A DNA stretch of 14,941 nucleotides, from NCBI GenBank assembly GCA_025934635.1, contig JAICWX010000217.1, forward strand, positions 1-14,941. The letters run 5' to 3'. Below the pieces are notes generated by a model that worked only from the letters and a program-made list of their open reading frames with translations, did no database searches and was not told the DNA's origin. Positions 1-7,519 of the stretch are shown here, piece by piece. Within the stretch, counting starts at the first letter, position 1. Every line of letters begins with the position of its first letter. A program made the translations under genes and the position numbers. The stretch comes from Streptosporangiaceae bacterium. Lineage in GTDB: Bacteria > Actinomycetota > Actinomycetes > Streptosporangiales > Streptosporangiaceae.

Positions 1-1005
1 GCCGCCGAGGACGTAGCCGCCGTCCCGCATGGCCGCGGACACGTGCTTGTCGCCGACCGGCGTCTCGATCACCTCGATGCCGGCCTCGCGCATGGCCACG
101 TGGAAGCCCTGGTTCGACATCACCGTGACCACCACCGCGTCACCGGTCAGCCGGCCTTCCGCCTTCAGCTCGGTGGCGAGCACCGTCAGGATCTGGTCCC
201 CGTCGAGCGGCTGGCCCTCCCCGTCGACCGCGAGGCAGCGGTCGGCGTCCCCGTCGTAGGCGATGCCCGCGTCCGCGCCGTGTTCCCGCACCGCCGCGCA
301 CAGCGGGCCCAGGGCAGTCGAGCCGCAGCCCTCGTTGATGTTCAGGCCGTCCGGCGCGGTGCCGATCGTGATGACCTCCGCGCCGGCCCGGCGCAGTGCC
401 TGCGGGGCGAGCCGGTAGGCGGCGCCGTGCGCGCAGTCGGCCACCACCCGCAGGCCGCCCAGCGGCGGGTGCAGGGAACCCGGCAGCGTGCCCAGCAGGT
501 AGTCGACGTAGCGGCCGTGCTCGGCGGCACCGTCACGGACCCGGCCGAACTCCGCGGGCACCCGCGGTCCCTGGGCCGCCTGGAGCTGGGCCTCGATGGC
601 GTCCTCGGTGGCGTCGGGCAGCTTGACCCCGCCGCGGCCGAAGAACTTGATCCCGTTGTCGGCGGCCGGGTTGTGGCTCGCCGAGATGACCACGCCGAAG
701 TCCGCGTCCAGGGCCCCGGCCAGGTAGGCCACGCCCGGCGTGGGGATGACCCCGAGCCTGACCACGTCGGCTCCGGTGCTGGCCAGGCCGGCTACCACCG
801 CCGCCTCGAGGAACTCGCCCGAGGCGCGCGGATCCCGGCCCACGACGGCCACCGGGCGGCCGTTCCGGCCCGCCCGCTCACCGCCGAGGACGGCGGCCGC
901 GGCCGCGCTGAGATCCAGGGCCAGCCGGGCGGTCAGCTCATGACCAGCGACCCCCCGGACGCCATCCGTACCGAACATACGGCTCCGCTGCCCCGCTTCA
1001 GCCAT
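1..1005 (-). CDS. glmM: Phosphoglucosamine mutase GlmM, 3' end cut off by the window
   Basis: GlmM converts glucosamine-6-phosphate to glucosamine-1-phosphate in the cytoplasm, on the way to UDP-GlcNAc and peptidoglycan. The reading frame is open to position 1 and gives 335 codons of a family usually near 445-450, ending in GGYVLGG, just before the expected EQSGH sugar-binding loop. Seen directly: FGTDGVRG near the N-terminus, the phosphoserine loop SASHNP (Ser110 from this start), and the metal loop DGDADR (first Asp 251). Two starts are possible: ATG at 1005 (adds MAEAGQRSR) or ATG at 978 (MFGTDGVRG). Each has GGAG four bases upstream, because an 8-bp GCTCCGCT unit recurs at 982-989 and 1009-1024. 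I chose 1005 since the residues before FGTDG then resemble the R-L seen in relatives; starting at 978 would put the Ser at 101, near E. coli Ser102. It follows rpsI by 93 bp, the usual actinobacterial order. Confidence 0.95.
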   Translation of the reverse strand, partial: MAEAGQRSRMFGTDGVRGVAGHELTARLALDLSAAAAAVLGGERAGRNGRPVAVVGRDPRASGEFLEAAVVAGLASTGADVVRLGVIPTPGVAYLAGALDADFGVVISASHNPAADNGIKFFGRGGVKLPDATEDAIEAQLQAAQGPRVPAEFGRVRDGAAEHGRYVDYLLGTLPGSLHPPLGGLRVVADCAHGAAYRLAPQALRRAGAEVITIGTAPDGLNINEGCGSTALGPLCAAVREHGADAGIAYDGDADRCLAVDGEGQPLDGDQILTVLATELKAEGRLTGDAVVVTVMSNQGFHVAMREAGIEVIETPVGDKHVSAAMRDGGYVLGG

Positions 1006-1060
1006 CTCGCTCCGCTGCTCCGCTGGTGCCGGCCTGATGCTGCCGGCCGGCATGAATGCA

Positions 1061-1089
1061 GCAGGCCCTGCTGTTCAAGCAGGGCCTGC
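1061..1089 (-). terminator. Hairpin between rpsI and glmM, possible terminator or attenuator
   Basis: A perfect 12-bp inverted repeat, GCAGGCCCTGCT at 1061-1072 and AGCAGGGCCTGC at 1078-1089, with a 5-nt loop, lies 9 bp after the rpsI stop. On the minus strand it is followed by TGCATTCATG rather than a clear T-run, so it is a hairpin without a U-tract, a form common in high-GC actinobacteria. It may lower readthrough from the ribosomal genes into glmM or protect the 3' end of the rplM-rpsI message. Confidence 0.6.
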
Positions 1090-1098
1090 CGGGGATTA

Positions 1099-1644
1099 CT
1101 ACCGCTTGGAGTACTGCGGCGCCTTCCGGGCCTTCTTCAGGCCGTACTTCTTCCGCTCCTTGATCCGGGCGTCCCGGGTCAGGAAGCCGGCCTTCTTCAG
1201 CGCCGGGCGGTTCTCCGGGTCGACCAGGGTCAGCGCCCGGGTCACGCCGAGGCGCAGCGCGCCGGCCTGCCCGGTGACGCCGCCGCCGGAGATCCGGGCC
1301 ACCACGTCGAACTGGTTCTCCGCCCCGAGGGTCACGAACGGCTCGTTGACCAGCTGCTGGTGCACCTTGTTGGGGAAGTAGGTGTCGAGGGTGCGGCCGT
1401 TGATCAGCCACTGGCCCGAACCGGGGAAAATACGGACCCGGGCGATGGCCTCCTTGCGGCGGCCGGTGGCCCCCGCGTTACCGGTCACGACCGGACGCCG
1501 GGCGACCGCCCGCGCCCCTGAGTCCTGCGCGGATTCCGTGGTGTACTCCGACGGGGTTTCCCCGCCGAACTCGTCGTCGGCGGTGACGTCGCCGGAGGCG
1601 GCGTCGTCCTCGACGGTGGTGGTTGCGCCAGTGGGCTCAGACAC
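1099..1644 (-). CDS. rpsI: 30S ribosomal protein S9 with acidic N-terminal extension
   Basis: S9 is a small-subunit protein of the 30S head whose C-terminal tail reaches the P-site tRNA. The protein has 181 residues. The conserved core starts near residue 59 ([20 protein letters not shown]) and ends with the canonical [12 protein letters not shown], whose terminal SKR contacts tRNA. Residues 1 to about 48 form a Ser/Thr/Asp/Glu-rich extension that the compact E. coli protein (about 130 aa) lacks; such extensions are usual in actinobacterial S9. The start is GTG at 1644, with AGAGGA about 9 bases upstream. It lies 22 bp after rplM, the near-universal rplM-rpsI pair, and is followed by a strong hairpin and then glmM. 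Confidence 0.97.
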   Translation of the reverse strand: MSEPTGATTTVEDDAASGDVTADDEFGGETPSEYTTESAQDSGARAVARRPVVTGNAGATGRRKEAIARVRIFPGSGQWLINGRTLDTYFPNKVHQQLVNEPFVTLGAENQFDVVARISGGGVTGQAGALRLGVTRALTLVDPENRPALKKAGFLTRDARIKERKKYGLKKARKAPQYSKR

Positions 1645-1666
1645 GCTCGTGTTTCCTCTGCTCTGT

Positions 1667-2110
1667 CTACTGCTCGATCTGCGTGATCTCGTACGGCTGC
1701 GGCTGCTGCGCCGAGTGCGGGTGGTCCGGGCCCGCGTACACCTTGAGCTTGCTCAGCGTCTTGCGGCCGAGGGTGTTCTTCGGCAGCATCCCGCGCACCG
1801 CCTTCTCCACGGCCCGCTCGGGGTGCGTGGCCATCAAGGTGGAGTACGAGACGGTCCGCAGGCCGCCCGGGTAACCGGAGTGCCGGTAGGCGTTCTTCTG
1901 CTCGAGCTTGTTGCCGGTGAGGGCGACCTTCGCGGCGTTGACCACGATCACGAAGTCGCCGGTGTCCACGTGCGGCGCGAAAATCGGCTTGTGCTTCCCC
2001 CTGAGCAGCACGGCCACGTGGCTGGCCAGGCGGCCGAGCACCACATCGGAAGCGTCGATGACATGCCACTGCCGCGTAATGTCACGGTCCTTCGGGGTGA
2101 ATGTGCGCAC
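1667..2110 (-). CDS. rplM: 50S ribosomal protein L13
   Basis: L13 is an early-assembling protein of the large subunit. The 147-residue product has the family's normal length and hallmarks: [16 protein letters not shown] near residues 15-30, [27 protein letters not shown] in the middle (cited in pieces: [19 protein letters not shown]), a [21 protein letters not shown] block and the closing [13 protein letters not shown]. The start is GTG at 2110, preceded by AGGACT. It is the first gene of the rplM-rpsI(-glmM) unit and is transcribed away from the plus-strand gene at 2477. A plausible sigma-70-type promoter lies about 190 bp upstream, implying a long leader. Confidence 0.98.
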   Translation of the reverse strand: MRTFTPKDRDITRQWHVIDASDVVLGRLASHVAVLLRGKHKPIFAPHVDTGDFVIVVNAAKVALTGNKLEQKNAYRHSGYPGGLRTVSYSTLMATHPERAVEKAVRGMLPKNTLGRKTLSKLKVYAGPDHPHSAQQPQPYEITQIEQ

Positions 2111-2476
2111 AGTCCTAAGCCTTCGCGTATGTATCGTGATCTTCTCCGGCCTGCACCTGCTGGTGACGGCCGCCTAGGCGCCCTGCTGGCAAACCACTGC
2201 CTGGTAACCATTGCTAGTACACCGCGCGGACGCACCGCGCCGCGCGGACCGCGCGTACGAAGGCACACCGCGTGCATGCCTGTCGCGCATGACGCCAATG
2301 CAGCATACTCCGTCTCGCGCAGCGATGCCAAAGCGGCGCCACGCAACCCGCCCACTCTATACGGTCCCGCGCGCGCCTTGGCCGGTAATCACGGCTCGTC
2401 GCCGGGCGGATACGCGAGGACGGGAAAGTTCCGTGAGCTCCATACCGGAACTGAACAGAACGCTACTCTCGAGAAT
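2111..2476. other. Divergent intergenic region between rplM and the plus-strand gene
   Basis: These 366 bp separate two divergently read genes and hold no credible ORF. On the minus strand there is a promoter candidate at 2302-2331. Between it and rplM lie a perfect 10-bp palindrome CGCCTAGGCG at 2171-2180 and two copies of CCGCGCGGA, starting at 2222 and 2240, so the rplM leader could fold. On the plus strand I found no convincing promoter, and no good Shine-Dalgarno sequence in front of the ATG at 2477. Confidence 0.6.
2302..2331 (-). promoter_or_regulatory. Candidate sigma-70-type promoter for rplM-rpsI
   Basis: Reading the minus strand, TTGGCA (2331-2326) is followed after 18 bp by TATGCT (2307-2302). 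These match the housekeeping -35 and -10 consensus at five of six and four of six positions. Transcription would start near 2295 and give a leader of about 185 nt before rplM. No alternative of similar quality was found nearer the gene. Confidence 0.45.
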
Positions 2477-4087
2477 ATGGATAAGCAGGGCGCGGGACGC
2501 TCCCGGCCAGCCGGGGACGCCCGCCGCCAGCCACCCTGGCCGCCGGAAGGCGCCCCGGGCGATGCTGCTTTCCCAGATGCTGCTTTCCCAGGCGAGCCCG
2601 GGTTTCCCGGTACGGCTCCGTTCCCGGCGAACGCCGCGTTCGGCGAGAGCGCCGCGGTCCCGCCCGGCGGCGGCCCCACCGGGCCGCTGCCCGGCCGGGT
2701 CCGCAGGCACGCCGCTCCGGACAACGGGCCGCAGCAGGCCGCCGGCTCTTCCTATGGCTCCAATCCTCGCCCTGGCCCTGGTCCCGGCTCTGGCCCCGGC
2801 TCTGGTCAGCAGTGGATGCCCGGCTCGGGACCGCTGCCCGCGGCCGGCTCCGGAGGCGCCGCGCCGCGCGTGCTGGGGCCCGGCACCGGCCCGCAGCGGC
2901 TCATCGGTTCCGGTACCGGCACTCACCCGGTCTTCCCGCCTGGCACGGGAGCCCAGCCGGCGTTTCCTCCCCGCCCGGGAGCCGTCGCCCCGGGGACGGG
3001 CGTGAACCGGGTCCTGGGGCCGGCGACCGGTCCCGGGCGGCTGGCCGGCTCCGGGCGGCTGGCCGGCTCCGGGCGGCTGGCCGGCTCCGGACCGCACCCG
3101 GTGCTCGGCTCGGCCGGTCCCGCCGCCCCGACACCGCCCGCGGGCTTCCCGGCGGCAAGCGAACCGTCCACCGGTTCCTTCAGCGCCTGGCACGCACCAC
3201 GAGAGCCGGTGGCCGACCCGGCGGGCACGGCGGACGGCTACTCATCCGATGACACCTTCATCTTCGACCCGCGGGCCGGCGGGGCCGCCGCTCCCCCGGC
3301 GGAGCGGCGGCGCAGTGACCGGAACGGCGGTGACCGGAACGGCGGTGACCGGGACGGCGGCCGGAGCAGGCGGCGGTTCCAGCCGCGCATCGCCTGGATC
3401 GCCGCGGCCGTCGTGGTCGCGGCCGCCGCCGGGCTCGGCGGCTGGAAGTACCTGTACGAGGCCAGGGTCAACGCGCCGGTGCCCTCGACGCTGCGGCTGC
3501 CCACGACCGCGCCGGACTCCAACGGCCTCGACAAGACCCTCGGCAAGTGGCAGCACATCGGGAGCCGCTCCCAGGACCCCCAGCCGCTGGCGATCGCGAC
3601 GCTCTTCCCGCCGCAGTTCGAGCTCAACGGCAAGTCCTACGTCAGGACGGCCGCCAGCGTCACCAAGACCTGCTCGCTCGCGGTGTACGGTCCCGACCTG
3701 CAGGCCGCGCTCCAGACCGGCCACTGCAGCCAGGTCGTCCGGGCGAGCTACCTCTCGGGCGACCGCACGATGATGGGCACCATCGGCGTGATCAACCTGA
3801 CCAGTTCGAACGCCGCCCAGAAGGCCGGGAAGGCGACCGGTACGCAGGAGATCATCGCCCCCCTGACCAGCAAGAAGGGCCCTACCAGCAAGCTAGGTAA
3901 CGGTGCCGGGGTGGTGCAGGCCGAGGTCAAGGGTCACTACCTGATCCTGATGTTCGCCGAGTACGCCAACCTGAAGTCGCCGTCGGGCACGGCGCAGCGG
4001 CAGGCGCTCGAGCAGTTCGCCACGAACGTCGTCACCGGCAGCGCCAACATCAACCTCAGCACCCGGATGCTCACCGGCAAGCCGTAG
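2477..4087 (+). CDS. Unrecognised Pro/Gly-rich single-pass membrane protein with extracytoplasmic domain
   Basis: I do not recognise this 536-residue protein. Residues 1 to about 300 are low-complexity Pro/Gly/Ala/Ser sequence, likely disordered, with in-frame repeats: DAAFP twice (29-38), GRLAGS three times (187-204) and DRNGG-type units (281-295). A basic stretch (RSRRRFQPR) leads into one hydrophobic helix at about 305-324 (IAWIAAAVVVAAAAGLGGW). The remaining 210 residues look like a folded domain with two cysteines, Cys399 and Cys417, that could form a disulphide. By the positive-inside rule the long N-terminus should be cytoplasmic and the C-terminal domain outside. The start ATG at 2477 was chosen because the protein character begins there and no in-frame start lies close upstream; it lacks a clear Shine-Dalgarno sequence, so the start is less sure than the frame. 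It is the only plus-strand gene here, between truA and rplM. Strong codon-level coding character and the membrane layout make it a real gene; its function is unknown. Confidence 0.85.
   Translation: MDKQGAGRSRPAGDARRQPPWPPEGAPGDAAFPDAAFPGEPGFPGTAPFPANAAFGESAAVPPGGGPTGPLPGRVRRHAAPDNGPQQAAGSSYGSNPRPGPGPGSGPGSGQQWMPGSGPLPAAGSGGAAPRVLGPGTGPQRLIGSGTGTHPVFPPGTGAQPAFPPRPGAVAPGTGVNRVLGPATGPGRLAGSGRLAGSGRLAGSGPHPVLGSAGPAAPTPPAGFPAASEPSTGSFSAWHAPREPVADPAGTADGYSSDDTFIFDPRAGGAAAPPAERRRSDRNGGDRNGGDRDGGRSRRRFQPRIAWIAAAVVVAAAAGLGGWKYLYEARVNAPVPSTLRLPTTAPDSNGLDKTLGKWQHIGSRSQDPQPLAIATLFPPQFELNGKSYVRTAASVTKTCSLAVYGPDLQAALQTGHCSQVVRASYLSGDRTMMGTIGVINLTSSNAAQKAGKATGTQEIIAPLTSKKGPTSKLGNGAGVVQAEVKGHYLILMFAEYANLKSPSGTAQRQALEQFATNVVTGSANINLSTRMLTGKP
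3035..3088 (+). repeat. 18-bp tandem repeat, three identical copies, inside the plus-strand gene
   Basis: The unit GGGCGGCTGGCCGGCTCC occurs three times head to tail without a mismatch and encodes GRLAGS three times. Perfect identity even at third codon positions points to recent expansion by slippage or unequal exchange. Two similar in-frame repeats lie in the same gene: GATGCTGCTTTCCCA twice at 2561-2590, and a 15-bp unit three times at 3315-3359. Confidence 0.9.
3315..3359 (+). repeat. 15-bp tandem repeat, three copies, just before the membrane helix
   Basis: The unit GTGACCGGAACGGCG is repeated three times, the third copy differing at one base. It encodes the charged DRNGG/DRNGG/DRDGG run next to the basic RSRRR segment before the transmembrane helix. 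The unit length keeps the reading frame. Confidence 0.88.
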
Positions 4088-4125
4088 CGGCTGCGGACCC
4101 CGTCGCCGCGTGCCTGGCCTCCACC

Positions 4126-4179
4126 CATGATCACGGGTAGTTGGGTCCCGCCCATGGGCCCCGACAACCCGTGATCATG
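4126..4179. terminator. Strong dyad between convergent genes, probable two-way terminator
   Basis: The arms CATGATCACGGGT (4126-4138) and ACCCGTGATCATG (4167-4179) are perfectly complementary, and pairing continues inward for about seven more bases with one mismatch and one G-T pair. The centre holds a further palindrome, GCCCATGGGC. The element lies 38 bp after the plus-strand gene and 40 bp after the truA stop, where a shared terminator is expected. There is no T-run on either exit side; on the plus strand it is followed by AAAATGG. Its arm-and-core symmetry would also fit a repeated intergenic element. Confidence 0.6.
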
Positions 4180-4219
4180 AAAATGGCATCGAGCTGCGCG
4201 GCACGCTGGAAAATGAGCC

Positions 4220-5065
4220 TTAGCCGATGGTGCGGACGGTGCGGACGGTGCGGGTTTCGGCGGCGCGGGCGGCCAGCTCGCCCGGCGGCGGGTAGCCCAC
4301 TTCCTCCAGGCACAGGCCGTGCGGGGCGACGACGCGGACCGCGGGATCGCGGACGGCAGCGGCGAGCACCGCGGCCGCCCAGCCGGGCGGATGCCGCCCC
4401 TCGCCGACGGCCAGCAGCGCGCCGACCAGGGAACGGACCATGTTGTGGCAGAACGCGTCGGCCACCACGGTCGCGATCGCGATGCCGTCGCCGTCGCGGT
4501 GCCAGTCCAGGACGCGCAGCGCGCGGATGGTGGTGGCGCCCTCGCGGCGGCGGCAGAAGGCGGCGAAATCATGCTCGCCCAGCAGGGCCTGCGCGGCTTC
4601 GTTCATTGCGGACAGGTCGAGTCGCCGGAAGTACCACAGCGTCTCGTGCCGTCGCAGCGGATCGGCGGCGCCTTCGTCGTCGCAGACGCGATACGCGTAA
4701 CGGCGCCACAGCGCGGAGAACCGCGCGTCGAACCCGGCGGGCGCCAGGCCCGCGGCGCGTACCCGGACATCGGCCGGGAGCGCGCTGGCCAGCCGGGCGA
4801 CCAATCGGTCGGCCGTAACCGGCCAAGCCGCACCGGGCAGGTCCACGTGGACGACCTGGCCGCGGGCGTGTACGCCGGCGTCGGTGCGCCCGGCCACGGT
4901 CAGCTTCGGCGGGGCGGGCAGCCGTAGCACTCGTCCGAGTGCTACGGCCACCACATCCTCGACCGTGCGCCTGCCGGGCTGGGCGGCCCAGCCGGAGAAA
5001 GCTGACCCATCGTAGGAAAGATCAATCCGGGCCCGAACGAGCCCGCTTTCACCTTCCGGGTCCAC
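4220..5065 (-). CDS. truA: tRNA pseudouridine(38-40) synthase TruA
   Basis: TruA isomerises uridines 38, 39 and 40 in the anticodon stem-loop of many tRNAs to pseudouridine. The 281-residue product opens the fold with [25 protein letters not shown] (cited in part: [18 protein letters not shown]), carries the catalytic loop [10 protein letters not shown] with Asp62, and has the later conserved segments [20 protein letters not shown] and [19 protein letters not shown]. Length is normal. The start is GTG at 5065, 17 bp after the rplQ stop, with only a weak AGG-type ribosome site, so it is likely translated from the alpha-operon message. The order rpoA-rplQ-truA is standard in actinobacteria. Its stop is close to the convergent dyad at 4126-4179. 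Confidence 0.97.
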   Translation of the reverse strand: MDPEGESGLVRARIDLSYDGSAFSGWAAQPGRRTVEDVVAVALGRVLRLPAPPKLTVAGRTDAGVHARGQVVHVDLPGAAWPVTADRLVARLASALPADVRVRAAGLAPAGFDARFSALWRRYAYRVCDDEGAADPLRRHETLWYFRRLDLSAMNEAAQALLGEHDFAAFCRRREGATTIRALRVLDWHRDGDGIAIATVVADAFCHNMVRSLVGALLAVGEGRHPPGWAAAVLAAAVRDPAVRVVAPHGLCLEEVGYPPPGELAARAAETRTVRTVRTIG

Positions 5066-5082
5066 CTCGGGGTCGACCTGGG

Positions 5083-5694
5083 TCAGGCGTCCTTGGACGG
5101 CTTGTCGTCCTCGTCAGCCTCGTCCGCGGCGTCATCGTCCGCGGCGTCACCGTCGGCGTCGGCTTCGGCCGCGTCGTCGATGGCTGCCTCGTCCGTGACG
5201 TCCGTGTCCTCGGCCTCAGCAGCCGCGCTGGCCTCGACGGCGTCCTCCGTCTCGGCCGACGCTGCGGCGGCAGCCGGAGCCGCGGCCCTGGCCGGCTCGG
5301 GCCGCCGGGTACGGCGGCGCGGCTTGGCCGCAACCGGCTCGCCCCGGACCAGCTCGATGACCGCCATGGCCGCGTTGTCGCCCTTGCGCGGACCGATCTT
5401 CGTGATCCGGGTGTAGCCGCCGTCCCGCTCGGAGAACTCCGGCGCGATCTCGGTGAACAGCTGGTGCACCACGCCCTTGTCGGTGACCACGGTCAGCACG
5501 TGACGGCGGGCATGCATGTCGCCGCGCTTGGCGAAGGTGATCAGCCGCTCGGCCACCGGGCGCAGCCGCTTGGCCTTGGCCTCGGTAGTGGTGATCCGGC
5601 CGTGCTGGAACAGCGCCGTGGCCAGGTTCGCCAGGATGTGCCGCTGATGAGCGGCGCTACCGCCCAGGCGGTGGCCCTTGGTGGGCGTGGGCAT
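5083..5694 (-). CDS. rplQ: 50S ribosomal protein L17 with long acidic C-terminal tail
   Basis: L17 is a large-subunit protein near the exit-tunnel side of the ribosome. Residues 1 to about 118 are a normal L17 core: [40 protein letters not shown], and the closing [22 protein letters not shown] (given here in parts). The remaining 85 residues are an extension: a basic hinge (KPRRRTRR, about 124-131), an Ala/Pro stretch, and an Asp/Glu-rich tail from about 147 to 203 ending [10 protein letters not shown]. Core-only homologues stop near 120 residues; actinobacterial L17 is often extended, but this tail is long. The start ATG at 5694 has a strong AAGGAG site. It follows rpoA by 37 bp. Confidence 0.97.
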   Translation of the reverse strand: MPTPTKGHRLGGSAAHQRHILANLATALFQHGRITTTEAKAKRLRPVAERLITFAKRGDMHARRHVLTVVTDKGVVHQLFTEIAPEFSERDGGYTRITKIGPRKGDNAAMAVIELVRGEPVAAKPRRRTRRPEPARAAAPAAAAASAETEDAVEASAAAEAEDTDVTDEAAIDDAAEADADGDAADDDAADEADEDDKPSKDA

Positions 5695-5731
5695 ACGGAC
5701 CTCTCCTTGTTATACGTGGTGGGATGCCACG

Positions 5732-6745
5732 TCAGTACTGCTCGGTCTCCACGTAGCTCTCGTCGTCGTCGCTGTAGGCGCCGACGGCGCTGCTCGGGTC
5801 GAACCCGGGCGGCGAGTCCTTGAGCGAGAGACCCATGTCAACGAGCTTCTGCTTGACTTCCTCGATCGACTTGGCGCCGAAGTTCCTTATATCGAGCAGG
5901 TCCTGCTCGCTGCGGCCGACGAGCTCGCCCACCGTGTGGATGCCCTCGCGCTTGAGGCAGTTGTACGAGCGCACGGTGAGGTTGAGGTCCTCGATCGGCA
6001 GCGCCAGATCGGCCGCCAGGGCGGCGTCGGTCGGTGACGGGCCAATGTCGATGCCCTCGGCATCGACGTTGAGCTCCCGGGCCAGACCGAACAGCTCGAC
6101 CAGCGTCTTGCCCGCACTCGCCACCGCGTCCCGGGGCCGCATGCACGGCTTGGTCTCGACGTCGAGGATGAGCCGGTCGAAGTCGGTCCGCTGCTCGACA
6201 CGGGTGGCTTCGACCTTGTAGGTGACCCGCAGCACGGGCGAGTAGATGGAGTCGATCGGCACCCGGCCGATCTCCTGGCCGGGCTGCTTGTTCTGGGTGG
6301 CCGAGACGTAGCCGCGACCGCGCTCGACGGTGAGCTCCATCTCGAGCTTGCCCTTGGCGTTCAGGGTGGCGACGTGCAGCTCGGGGTTGTGCACCTCGAC
6401 GCCGGCCGGCGGCGCGATGTCGGCCGCGGTCACCTCGCCGGGGCCCTGCTTGCGCAGGTACATCACAACCGGCTCGTCGTGCTCGGAGGACACCACGAGC
6501 TCCTTCAGGTTCAGGATGATGTCGGTGACATCTTCCTTCACCCCCGGAACGGTGGAGAACTCGTGCAGGACGCCCTCGATCCGGATGCTGGTGACGGCCG
6601 CGCCCGGAATCGAGGACAGCAGCGTGCGCCGGAGCGAGTTGCCGATGGTGTAACCGAAACCCGGCTCCAGCGGCTCGATGACGAACCGGGACCGGAACTC
6701 GTCTACCTGCTCCTCGGCGAGCGAGGGGCGCTGAGCGATGAGCAT
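5732..6745 (-). CDS. rpoA: DNA-directed RNA polymerase alpha subunit
   Basis: RpoA dimerises to nucleate RNA polymerase assembly, and its C-terminal domain contacts promoter UP elements and activators. The 337-residue protein is of normal length. The N-terminal domain (1 to about 230) contains [20 protein letters not shown] and [19 protein letters not shown], the dimerisation and assembly core. After a short linker, the C-terminal domain (about 250-312) shows [17 protein letters not shown], whose Arg259 matches the DNA-contacting Arg265 of E. coli, and [15 protein letters not shown]. It ends in an acidic tail ([13 protein letters not shown]). The start ATG at 6745 is preceded by GGAAGGGAAG. 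A 125-bp spacer containing three hairpins separates it from rpsD upstream. Confidence 0.98.
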   Translation of the reverse strand: MLIAQRPSLAEEQVDEFRSRFVIEPLEPGFGYTIGNSLRRTLLSSIPGAAVTSIRIEGVLHEFSTVPGVKEDVTDIILNLKELVVSSEHDEPVVMYLRKQGPGEVTAADIAPPAGVEVHNPELHVATLNAKGKLEMELTVERGRGYVSATQNKQPGQEIGRVPIDSIYSPVLRVTYKVEATRVEQRTDFDRLILDVETKPCMRPRDAVASAGKTLVELFGLARELNVDAEGIDIGPSPTDAALAADLALPIEDLNLTVRSYNCLKREGIHTVGELVGRSEQDLLDIRNFGAKSIEEVKQKLVDMGLSLKDSPPGFDPSSAVGAYSDDDESYVETEQY

Positions 6746-6787
6746 TGATCTTCCCTTCCGCGACGACCGCTATATGACGTCGCGATC

Positions 6788-6864
6788 GGCGGGCCGGCTG
6801 CCCGCCTGCCATGCCGCCACTGTGGCGGCACAGCGTATGGTCCCGGGGCCGGGGCCCCGGGACC
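6788..6864 (-). promoter_or_regulatory. Three tandem hairpins in the rpsD-rpoA spacer
   Basis: Three inverted repeats sit side by side. GGTCCCGGGGCC/GGCCCCGGGACC at 6839-6850 and 6853-6864 is 12 bp and perfect. TGCCGCCAC/GTGGCGGCA at 6812-6820 and 6822-6830 is 9 bp and perfect. GGCGGGC/GCCCGCC at 6788-6794 and 6800-6806 is 7 bp with a 5-nt loop. In transcript order they start 6 bp after the rpsD stop. None is followed by a T-run. They could be a partial terminator, an RNA-processing site or a stability barrier setting different levels of S4 and alpha. TATAGC nearer rpoA is a weak -10 candidate without a good -35. Confidence 0.55.
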
Positions 6865-6870
6865 GTGCCG

Positions 6871-7497
6871 TTACTTCGAGTAGTACTCGACGATGAGCTG
6901 TTCCTGGACCTGCGTGTCGATCTGGGCCCGGACGGGCAGCGAGTGCACCAGCACCCGCATCTTGTCCGGGACCACCTCGAGCCACGCCGGGACGGTGCGC
7001 TCGCCGACCTCGGCCCGGGCGACGATGAACGGCGTCGTCTCGAGGAACTTGGCCGGGACCTCGACGATGTCGTTCTCGCTGACCCGGTAGGACGGGATGT
7101 CGACCTTCTTCCCGTTCACCGTGAAGTGGCCGTGCGTGACCAGCTGGCGGGCCATGTCACGGCTCTTGGCGAAGCCGGCCCGGAACACGACGTTGTCCAG
7201 GCGGCGCTCAAGCAGCTGGAGCATGGTCTCGCCGGTACGCCCGTGCTTGCGCGAGGCTTCCACGTAGTAGCCGTGGAACTGGCGCTCCAGGATGCCGTAG
7301 ATCCGGCGGGCCTTCTGCTTCTCCCGGATCTGCTGCAGGTAGTCGCCTTCCTTGGGCCGGTTCCGGCCGTGCTCGCCCGGCGGGTAAGGCCGGATCTCGA
7401 TCGGGCACTTCGGCGAATCGCACTTCGCGCCCTTGAGGAAGAGCTTGGTCTTCTCCCGGCGGCACAGCTTGCAGTCCGGGCCTGTGTATCGAGCCAT
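6871..7497 (-). CDS. rpsD: 30S ribosomal protein S4, zinc-binding form
   Basis: S4 is a primary 16S rRNA binder that starts assembly of the 30S body and, in well-studied bacteria, represses its own operon. The 208-residue protein begins MARYTGPDCKLCRREK and has four cysteines at 9, 12, 26 and 31, a C-X2-C...C-X4-C set expected to bind zinc. The S4 RNA-binding domain follows (RRLDNVVFRAGFAKSRDMAR, HGHFTVNGKKVDIPSYRV), and the C-terminus is IVEYYSK. The start ATG at 7497 has GAGGAG upstream and lies 22 bp after rpsK. The three-hairpin spacer leads on to rpoA. Confidence 0.98.
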   Translation of the reverse strand: MARYTGPDCKLCRREKTKLFLKGAKCDSPKCPIEIRPYPPGEHGRNRPKEGDYLQQIREKQKARRIYGILERQFHGYYVEASRKHGRTGETMLQLLERRLDNVVFRAGFAKSRDMARQLVTHGHFTVNGKKVDIPSYRVSENDIVEVPAKFLETTPFIVARAEVGERTVPAWLEVVPDKMRVLVHSLPVRAQIDTQVQEQLIVEYYSK

Positions 7498-7519
7498 CTG
7501 TCGCTATCTCCTCAAGCCC

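Noticed and set aside
43..1521. 492-codon plus-strand open frame opposite glmM and rpsI
   Set aside because: The minus strand carries unmistakable GlmM and S9 sequence across the same bases.
1382..2476. Upstream extension of the plus-strand gene as far as 1382
   Set aside because: The frame stays open only because it is antisense to rpsI and rplM; protein-like repeats start at the ATG at 2477.
2441..2476. ECF-type promoter (GGAAC at 2447) for the plus-strand gene
   Set aside because: No matching -10 element at a proper distance, and the start codon is too close.
2477..4087. Reading the plus-strand gene as an ESX-4 EccB or mycosin remnant because of its locus
   Set aside because: No protease triad context, no EccB-like sequence and no neighbouring esx or eccC genes are visible.
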